Source of the DNA: JABIDZ01 sp964402905
GTDB taxonomy: Archaea > Iainarchaeota > Iainarchaeia > Iainarchaeales > JAAZKV01
DNA length: 10,544 nt
Assembly: GCA_964402905.1 (NCBI GenBank)
Contig: CAYODU010000022.1
Coordinates: forward strand, 1-10,544
Direction of reading: 5' to 3'
Under the pieces are notes generated by a model that did no database searches, was not told the DNA's origin, and was given only the letters and a program-made list of their open reading frames with translations. Position numbers and translations under genes: made by a program. Positions 6,386 through 10,544 of this stretch are shown here, in pieces (within the stretch, counting starts at the first letter, position 1; each line of letters starts with the position of its first letter).

Positions 6386-7252
6386 ATGAGTGAAAAAGTT
6401 CCGCGCAGATTAAAAAGATTTTACAGGCAAAAAGGAGAGGGTGAAGAGGAACAAGGATACAGCGAAGACTATGGCGGGAACGATGATTATTACAATGAAA
6501 GCAAACAAAAATCAGGACGAAGGTTTTCCAGAGAAGAAAAAGAAGATGATTTTGATATTAGGAAAATACCAAGTATGGAATATGAAGATGTTAAAATTGA
6601 TGAAAAAAATATTGTTGAAATAAAAAAAATTGAAGAGAAGAGTCTTGAAGAAAAACTTGCAATGCTTGAAGTAGAAAAATTTAAACAAGAGAAAAAAAGG
6701 CTTCCAAACAAAAAAGAAAGCGAAAAACTTGCCGATAATATATACACACAACTAAAAGAAACTCCTGTTGAAGAACTCGAAGAGAAAGTGGGACGGAGGA
6801 GTTCGAGAAGAGAGGAAAGGCATTCAAGAAGAGAAGAAAGAAACTCAAGAAGGCACGGAGGCAACGAAAGAATTCCTGAAGATATGAAGGAATCTAATCA
6901 CGCAGAAAAAGAAGTTTCTCCACCAGAGCCTGTTGCTAATATCAAAGATTTATTTTCTGAAGAAGAAAAGGGCGGAGCAAAGAAATCAAAGAAAAGTGAA
7001 TTTGATCTTGGGCTTGGCCCAGATTTTGAAGAAGGAGTCAATGATACGAATGAGAGTGGCTCTGCTGGAAACGGAGACGAATTAGAAACAATTCCAGATT
7101 TCGATGAAACAAGTGCTTGTCCTTCTTGCGGAAAAAAAACCGATAAAATAATTTATTGCCCAAAATGCGGAGCAGCTTATTGTGATAGCTGTGCAACACA
7201 AAAAGAAGGTAAATATATTTGCCCTAAATGCGGGACAAAAACAAAAGTATAA
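6386..7252 (+). CDS. Charged, largely disordered protein with C-terminal eight-cysteine cross-brace-like zinc finger (288 aa)
   Basis: The ATG at 6386 is preferred, 1 nt after the upstream stop; a TTG at 6377 would add three residues. Residues 1-235 are rich in Glu, Lys, Arg, Ser and Asp and look mostly disordered or helical, with a Lys/Glu segment at about 70-135 and a repeat of SRREER-type units at 140-156. The last 45 residues carry four CxxC pairs (Cys 245/248, 258/261, 266/269, 279/282) with spacing C-x2-C-x9-C-x2-C-x4-C-x2-C-x9-C-x2-C. The core CPKCGAAYCDSCA resembles FYVE/RING-type treble-clef fingers; alternatively it is two consecutive zinc ribbons. Binding of two zinc ions is a confident inference. 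The partner (nucleic acid, protein or membrane) cannot be told. It is co-transcribed with the three-helix membrane protein. Confidence 0.85.
   Translation: MSEKVPRRLKRFYRQKGEGEEEQGYSEDYGGNDDYYNESKQKSGRRFSREEKEDDFDIRKIPSMEYEDVKIDEKNIVEIKKIEEKSLEEKLAMLEVEKFKQEKKRLPNKKESEKLADNIYTQLKETPVEELEEKVGRRSSRREERHSRREERNSRRHGGNERIPEDMKESNHAEKEVSPPEPVANIKDLFSEEEKGGAKKSKKSEFDLGLGPDFEEGVNDTNESGSAGNGDELETIPDFDETSACPSCGKKTDKIIYCPKCGAAYCDSCATQKEGKYICPKCGTKTKV
6803..6853 (+). repeat. 21-nt coding tandem repeat (SRREER units)
   Basis: The codons specify Ser-Arg-Arg-Glu-Glu-Arg-His, Ser-Arg-Arg-Glu-Glu-Arg-Asn and a partial Ser-Arg-Arg. The copies differ at synonymous sites (for example TCG versus TCA), so the amino-acid repeat is kept while the DNA has drifted. 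It gives a strongly charged patch inside the disordered part of the zinc-finger protein. Confidence 0.7.
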
Positions 7253-7254
7253 AT

Positions 7255-7270
7255 AAAGAAATTTCTTTTG
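7255..7270. terminator. Palindrome between convergent genes, possible bidirectional terminator
   Basis: AAAGAAATTTCTTT (7255-7268) is a perfect 14-nt palindrome in the 42-nt gap between the zinc-finger gene and the convergent prepilin-like gene. There is no loop, so any RNA hairpin would be weak. Short T runs follow on each strand. The position is what supports a termination role. Confidence 0.3.
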
Positions 7271-7294
7271 AGTCACTAATATTTTCCATAGCAT

Positions 7295-8086
7295 TTATTT
7301 GCTTAAGAATAAAGAACAATTAAAATCAGGATTAGTGCTTATTCCATTCAAATCAGGAAAATTTTTTGAAACCCACATATCTATTTGCATTATAAACGGT
7401 GAAGGAGAAGTGTATTCGGGTTGTCCACCCAATGGAGTTGATTTTAAACGCGCTAAACCGATTCTTTCAAATGCCGAATCTATTTTACCAACAAATGGAA
7501 AAACTTTTTCTTCCAAAACTCTTTTTGAAAGAGGTTCACACAAGTAATAATTTCTTACTATTTGTACTGAATCATCGCGACTAATAGAATTGCACAGCGC
7601 TATGTCGCCAATACATTCGTGAACAGAGATAACAAAAAACAAATAATCATCATTACTCTCGCTTGAAATGTGAAAAGCATAGTCAATGGATTCATTAAAA
7701 GGTTTCATTACTTCATCAAGTGTATTTACAATTGATTTGGAAGTGGTGTCACCAATTTTTTGATTTTCCGCATAATCTTCTTTTATTGCTGCTAATAAAT
7801 AATCAAATTGAGGGTACTCAATATTAGCTAATTCAGAAAGGTTTTCTCCACTTCGCAGGGTATTCACATAACTAATCACTTTTAGTGCATCTGTTGCAAA
7901 GTCGCTAGAATAAAAAGAAGATATTTGTGAATCAACTCTCACACCATAATTTATAGCAAAGAAAAAAAGCGCAGTGCAAATAGTGCTTACAATTATTAGG
8001 AAAAATATTGAATCAAAGAGAGCAGCTTGTCCTTTTTCATTCAAAGCGAATTGCTTTCTTGAAAAATCTTTTTTAATTTTACTCAT
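7295..8086 (-). CDS. Prepilin-like secreted protein with KGQ motif (263 aa)
   Basis: I chose the ATG at 8086: a TATA box lies 27-28 nt before it, inside what would be coding sequence if the TTG at 8125 were used. Residues 1-19 are basic (MSKIKKDFSRKQFALNEKG), followed by Q20-A-A-L-F-D-S and a hydrophobic helix at about 24-47. Lys-Gly-Gln before a hydrophobic helix with an early acidic residue is the pattern cut by archaeal prepilin peptidases, probably between Gly19 and Gln20. The 215-residue outer part has Cys 158, 165, 183 and 257, which could form disulfides, and no recognised domain. At 263 residues it is long for a major archaeal pilin, so a minor pilin or a surface protein using the pilin route is more likely. 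It is the last gene of a five-gene minus-strand series. Confidence 0.8.
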   Translation of the reverse strand: MSKIKKDFSRKQFALNEKGQAALFDSIFFLIIVSTICTALFFFAINYGVRVDSQISSFYSSDFATDALKVISYVNTLRSGENLSELANIEYPQFDYLLAAIKEDYAENQKIGDTTSKSIVNTLDEVMKPFNESIDYAFHISSESNDDYLFFVISVHECIGDIALCNSISRDDSVQIVRNYYLCEPLSKRVLEEKVFPFVGKIDSAFERIGLARLKSTPLGGQPEYTSPSPFIMQIDMWVSKNFPDLNGISTNPDFNCSLFLSK

Positions 8087-8109
8087 AAATATCAATCCAA
8101 AAAATACTT

Positions 8110-8117
8110 TTTTTATA
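8110..8117 (-). promoter_or_regulatory. TATA box for the 263-aa prepilin-like gene (leaderless)
   Basis: TATAAAAA within AATATAAAAAAAG on the minus strand is centred 27-28 nt upstream of the ATG at 8086. The spacing predicts transcription starting at the ATG and argues against the upstream TTG start. Confidence 0.6.
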
Positions 8118-8127
8118 TTATTCAAAT

Positions 8128-8172
8128 ACTACTCCCAAACATCCTAATACTATTGTCATAACACTACTCCCA
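8128..8172 (-). repeat. Short duplicated sequence after a stop codon
   Basis: TGGGAGTAGT occurs twice on the minus strand: at 8172-8163, where it encodes Trp-Glu-stop of the upstream gene, and at 8137-8128, 35 nt further on. Between and after them are copies of a degenerate TAGTRTTA-GA unit. It may be a small duplication of the gene end. It carries no gene. Confidence 0.5.
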
Positions 8173-8781
8173 CACAACCATTGCCATTACTCCCGGCATA
8201 GTTAAAAAATATTCAACTGGTGCTCCCCCAACAGGATAAACAATAACTCTTCTTGTTACTGCAACAGGATAGAAACGCACAAAGTAATTTGTTGCTTTTA
8301 CATTATCAAAATTACGTCCACCAATTTTTTTATAACCACAAAAATATTGAGATTCATTTCCAACTGAATCAAAACCAGTCAAAAAATTGTCTGAGGTAAG
8401 CCCCCCAATATCAAAATCAGCACTGGATGAAAAATCATCGAGTATTCCTGTAAAATCAGCCTCAGCTGGATAAATTGCAGCCATGAAATTGTAAGAATAT
8501 CTTTTTAGTTTTGTTTGCCCGCAATTAGAATTAAACTGGTCAATTCCCAGAATAAGAGAATCTCCTTTTAGTTCTCTTGCAATAGAAACCAATTGCATTT
8601 GCTGTGAAAGAACAGCATTCTTTGAATAATACGTGTTAAGAGTTAAAGCAAAAACTGAGAAGAAAAGAAGTAGAGAAATCATTATTGGTATAAGTGATGG
8701 CAAATCATCTCCAATTGGTCCAATAAATCCTTTTGAAAAAAAATTCTTTTCAAAAAAAACTTTCACCAAAAACTTTTTCAT
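8164..8781 (-). CDS. Single-helix secreted protein with GPIGDDLPSLIP N-terminus (205 aa)
   Basis: I chose the ATG at 8781 (two codons inside a GTG at 8787) because a TATA box is centred 26-27 nt before it. The N-terminus is basic and aromatic (MKKFLVKVFFEKNFFSKG), then GPIGDDLPSLIP at about 21-32 leads into a hydrophobic helix at about 30-49. The rest is an extracytoplasmic domain with Cys 86 and 148. A Lys-Gly sits just before this motif and acidic residues follow it, so it could be a divergent prepilin-type signal, but the helix is preceded by prolines and does not fit the usual rule. From memory, similar Gly-Asp-Asp-Ile/Leu-Pro-Ser-Leu-Ile-Pro starts recur in DPANN hypothetical proteins; I know no assigned function. 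The neighbours on both sides have the same one-helix-plus-outer-domain layout. Confidence 0.78.
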   Translation of the reverse strand: MKKFLVKVFFEKNFFSKGFIGPIGDDLPSLIPIMISLLLFFSVFALTLNTYYSKNAVLSQQMQLVSIARELKGDSLILGIDQFNSNCGQTKLKRYSYNFMAAIYPAEADFTGILDDFSSSADFDIGGLTSDNFLTGFDSVGNESQYFCGYKKIGGRNFDNVKATNYFVRFYPVAVTRRVIVYPVGGAPVEYFLTMPGVMAMVVWE

Positions 8782-8803
8782 AAACACTCACTCTTCACTC
8801 AAA

Positions 8804-8811
8804 AATTATAA
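8804..8811 (-). promoter_or_regulatory. TATA box for the 205-aa gene (leaderless)
   Basis: TTATAATT in GAGTTATAATTTTTGAG on the minus strand is centred 26-27 nt before the ATG at 8781. GAGTGAGTG lies just before the start and could act as a weak ribosome-binding site if a leader is present. Confidence 0.5.
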
Positions 8812-8827
8812 CTCAAAATAAAAATAA

Positions 8828-9565
8828 TTACTGTGCGTAACCATAATTCTTGCAGTCAATCCATTTTACTGGAGCTCTTTCTCCTAGTTCTCGAGTAATA
8901 TCAAAACAAGTTGGGATAATATCTGAGTCCGCAGGGGTTCCCTTTTCTTTTTTCAGAGCAAAGCAACCAACGCGAATAATATTTGCTATACAATTACTTG
9001 GAGAATTACTTTCCTTTATCATTGAAGAACAAGGAATAATATACAGTTCTGATTTTTCGCCATTTTTTAGTGCAATAAAAGAATTTGGAGCCATTGCTTG
9101 TGGCCCCTTGGAAGCTGTTCTTGGATAAAGAGAAATTGTGTCAGCATTCAAATAACTATCCGAAACCATTTCATTATCAAACATAAACTCCGGACTTAGA
9201 AGAAAAACAGTTAGTTCTGTTTCAATACTCTTTGAATAAATAATTCCTTTTGTTCCGTGTTCCACAAGAGAGAGTGTTAAAATATTTTTCGTTGGAGTGG
9301 ATTGTTTTGAAAAATCCAAATCATATAATAAACTTGTATTGGTTATACCGTAATTTATTCTTTCAGGCAAATAAATTGATTTGAAAGAACAAATAGAATC
9401 TACCCCAAGTTGCTCTTCAATTATTTTTGATTCCAAAATAAGCTGGCTAGAAGCAATATCTCTTAATTCAAGTCCCGAAACAAAGTTATACATCAGTATT
9501 GCAACAACAAATATTCCTGTTGCAAATAAAAGCATCTGCATTTTGCTTAAAATAAATCCCAACAT
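8828..9565 (-). CDS. Single-helix secreted protein with LSKMQMLLFA N-terminus (245 aa)
   Basis: The ATG at 9565 is the natural start: the next Met (residue 9) would leave almost nothing before the helix. MLGFILSK is followed by a hydrophobic helix at about 10-29 (MQMLLFATGIFVVAILMYNF), then an outer domain of about 215 residues with six cysteines (59, 179, 192, 201, 220, 238), suggesting disulfide-stabilised folding outside the cell. The short segment with Ser-Lys before Met-Gln is reminiscent of a class III (prepilin) signal but lacks Lys-Gly. No domain is recognised. It lies 46 nt upstream of the next ATG and 75 nt downstream of the KGQMS prepilin-like gene. A minor pilin or pseudopilin role is inference from neighbours and topology. 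Confidence 0.8.
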   Translation of the reverse strand: MLGFILSKMQMLLFATGIFVVAILMYNFVSGLELRDIASSQLILESKIIEEQLGVDSICSFKSIYLPERINYGITNTSLLYDLDFSKQSTPTKNILTLSLVEHGTKGIIYSKSIETELTVFLLSPEFMFDNEMVSDSYLNADTISLYPRTASKGPQAMAPNSFIALKNGEKSELYIIPCSSMIKESNSPSNCIANIIRVGCFALKKEKGTPADSDIIPTCFDITRELGERAPVKWIDCKNYGYAQ

Positions 9566-9589
9566 TTTCCATCACACACTTTCTTACAA

Positions 9590-9597
9590 ATTAATTT
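9590..9597 (-). promoter_or_regulatory. Weak TATA-like box for the 245-aa gene
   Basis: AAATTAAT in CAAAAATTAATTTG on the minus strand is centred about 28-29 nt before the ATG at 9565. It is a poorer match than the other boxes. GTGATGGA just before the ATG might serve as a weak ribosome-binding site, so this gene may instead be read from the upstream message. Confidence 0.3.
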
Positions 9598-9603
9598 TTG
9601 CTA

Positions 9604-9645
9604 TTTACTAAATGTTAAATAATAAATTACTAAATCAACACTAAC
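9604..9645. repeat. A/T-rich near-repeat region at a gene junction
   Basis: TTACTAAAT occurs at 9605-9613 and 9627-9635, and AACACTAAC covers the stop codon of the upstream minus-strand gene. On the minus strand the stop region reads TTAGTGTTGATTTAGTAATT, resembling the 14-nt repeats at 5074-5115. The similarity may partly reflect base composition. Confidence 0.4.
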
Positions 9646-10210
9646 TTTTTTGGTAAAAAACACATATGCTTGGGTAGGACTGCCCTATTAGAGAAACACT
9701 TTTCAACACATATTGTCCAAGTGGTAAATCATCGCCCGGATTAATTGGTTTATAACCTTTTGAAGATAAATCGCTTCCAGTGTTACATTCATCCGAAGTA
9801 GTAAAGTTAGTGTACTCTGGGATATTCAAACACTTTTCAATTAACATTCCGCCTTGGTTATTTGGAAGATTCGCGGAGAACATTAAAACAAAACAACTTC
9901 CTGCAGAGAAAGGACACTTTGAGGCACAGATTTTTGTATCAGCATACTTTGCAATTCTAATCGTTGCCTGACTAGTGTTAAAACAAATATCTTCTGGAAT
10001 AAAAGTAAACTTGTTAGTGCTTTTCTTTTGTGTTGTATCCTCTAAAAAACTTTTGAATTCTGTGAGTTCTTTGTCTATCCCTGAACGACAAATTTGATTC
10101 TGTGAAGCTGTCAACATCTGGGAACCAATTATTACAACAAAACCCATTATTATTATCGCTACTAGCAATTCAAAAGGAGCACTCATCTGGCCCTTACTCG
10201 ATGAAAACAT
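9641..10210 (-). CDS. Prepilin-like, cysteine-rich secreted protein with KGQ motif (189 aa)
   Basis: The ATG at 10210 has an excellent TATA box 26-27 nt upstream, so the start is firm. The N-terminus is MFSSSKGQMSAPFELLVA, and a hydrophobic helix spans about 13-33. The short leader ending Lys-Gly before Gln, and a Glu at the beginning of the helix, are classic archaeal prepilin features; cleavage would be between Gly7 and Gln8. Glu is then at mature position +7 rather than the usual +5, and Pro12 precedes it, so fit to the canonical signal is imperfect. The outer domain has eight cysteines (41, 76, 95, 99, 106, 127, 142, 183), an unusually high number in 150 residues and an indication of several disulfides. 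Its length fits a pilin subunit. Of the pilin-like genes here it has the most pilin-like size and strongest promoter, so it is the best candidate for the abundant subunit (inference). Confidence 0.82.
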   Translation of the reverse strand: MFSSSKGQMSAPFELLVAIIIMGFVVIIGSQMLTASQNQICRSGIDKELTEFKSFLEDTTQKKSTNKFTFIPEDICFNTSQATIRIAKYADTKICASKCPFSAGSCFVLMFSANLPNNQGGMLIEKCLNIPEYTNFTTSDECNTGSDLSSKGYKPINPGDDLPLGQYVLKSVSLIGQSYPSICVFYQKS

Positions 10211-10232
10211 GCAAACATAAACGAAAAAGAAA

Positions 10233-10240
10233 TATATAAA
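10233..10240 (-). promoter_or_regulatory. Strong TATA box for the 189-aa prepilin-like gene (leaderless)
   Basis: TTTATATA on the minus strand, centred 26-27 nt before the ATG at 10210, is the closest match to the archaeal consensus in the window. A purine-rich GCGAAAAGA lies a few bases further upstream and may contribute a BRE, though it is not directly adjacent. Confidence 0.65.
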
Positions 10241-10256
10241 GATAGTCTTTTCGCTT

Positions 10257-10287
10257 AAAAATAGAAAAAAATTTATTAAAATTTTTT
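10257..10287 (-). terminator. Inverted repeat plus T tract after the 53-aa gene
   Basis: On the minus strand AAATTTTTT-type arms (9 bp, 10266-10274 with 10279-10287, loop of 4) are followed by TTTTTTTCTATTTTT. It lies about 50 nt after the stop of the 53-aa gene and just before the promoter of the 189-aa gene, so it would separate the two transcripts. The stem is all A/T and weak; the T run is the stronger signal. Confidence 0.45.
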
Positions 10288-10337
10288 AATTGGGTTATTA
10301 GAAATAAACAAACCGAATTATTTTTTTCACACTTAAT

Positions 10338-10499
10338 TTATGAGCCTGTGCCAGTTGTCTTTGGGATTGTTTTTTGTGCGCTCTGGTACATTGGTTTCAC
10401 AATCAAAATAAGAAGAAGTGCTGCTATTGCAAAAATAAGTATCATATACACTGCACCAAAATCACTTGAAGCACTCTCTTCTCTTAACAAAGAATCCAT
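10338..10499 (-). CDS. Small single-helix membrane protein (53 aa)
   Basis: I chose the ATG at 10499, with a TATA-like box centred 27-28 nt upstream; an in-frame TTG at 10520 would add seven residues that overlap that box. The acidic N-terminus (MDSLLREESASSDFGAVY) leads into one hydrophobic helix at about 15-34 (ending LLILIVKP), then a short tail MYQSAQKTIPKTTGTGS. There is no Lys-Gly prepilin motif and no cysteine. The topology is uncertain, with acidic residues on the N side and three lysines after the helix. A role as an accessory or assembly peptide for the adjacent pilin-like proteins is possible only by position. Start, promoter and terminator all look intact, which supports a real gene despite its size. 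Confidence 0.65.
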   Translation of the reverse strand: MDSLLREESASSDFGAVYMILIFAIAALLLILIVKPMYQSAQKTIPKTTGTGS

Positions 10500-10522
10500 A
10501 CTAACTAAATACAAAAACAAGT

Positions 10523-10530
10523 ATTTAATA
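10523..10530 (-). promoter_or_regulatory. TATA-like box for the 53-aa gene (leaderless)
   Basis: TATTAAAT in AATATTAAATAC on the minus strand is centred 27-28 nt before the ATG at 10499. The spacing matches the other boxes in this cluster. Confidence 0.45.
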
Positions 10531-10544
10531 TTATTGCCAAATTA

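Noticed and set aside
6490..6864. Minus-strand Ser/Phe-rich open frames within the zinc-finger gene
   Set aside because: They are complements of Glu/Lys/Arg-rich codons, a common artefact opposite charged low-complexity proteins.
8087..8125. TTG start at 8125 for the 263-aa prepilin-like protein
   Set aside because: The TATA box lies inside the extension, and an N-terminal extension beginning with a rare start codon would make the prepilin leader unusually long.

Overview
The window is A+T-rich and reads as archaeal DNA, probably from a DPANN-type lineage; the exact phylum is a guess. Support comes from (i) a PAC2-family proteasome-assembly chaperone of archaeal type; (ii) prepilin-like N-termini of the archaeal class III kind (Lys-Gly-Gln followed by a hydrophobic helix); (iii) TATA boxes centred about 26-28 nt upstream of start codons, which implies leaderless mRNAs; and (iv) many small secreted or membrane proteins of no named family. 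No tRNA, rRNA, CRISPR array or insertion sequence was seen, and there is no gene-free stretch longer than about 135 bases.

Layout. Bases 1-326 (+) hold the C-terminal part of a PAC2-family protein ending in Met-Tyr-Thr, a possible HbYX proteasome-docking tail. It converges on a giant minus-strand gene (388-5004) for a 1538-residue exported protein with a Sec signal peptide, a Ser/Thr/Asn-rich linker, about two dozen N-glycosylation sequons, 12 cysteines, a C-terminal membrane anchor and a basic tail. Directly upstream on the same strand (5088-5651) is a multi-pass membrane protein that may be its operon partner. A divergent promoter region (5652-5784) separates these from a plus-strand pair: a three-helix membrane protein with a long charged cytoplasmic tail (5785-6384) and, 1 nt later, a charged, mostly disordered protein ending in an eight-cysteine zinc finger (6386-7252).

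From 7295 to 10499 five minus-strand genes follow. Each encodes a short N-terminal segment and one membrane helix; in four of them this is followed by an extracytoplasmic domain. Two have clear KGQ prepilin-like motifs. The two between them have other distinctive N-termini (GPIGDDLPSLIP and LSKMQMLLFA), and the fifth is only 53 residues. Nearly every one has its own TATA box at leaderless spacing.

Working interpretation (inference): this is a cell-surface locus, with a set of pilin-like subunits beside a very large glycosylated, membrane-anchored surface protein and its possible membrane partner. The charged/zinc-finger pair is a separate cytoplasmic-face unit of unknown role. No assembly ATPase, platform protein or prepilin peptidase lies in the window, so membership in a pilus machine is not proven.
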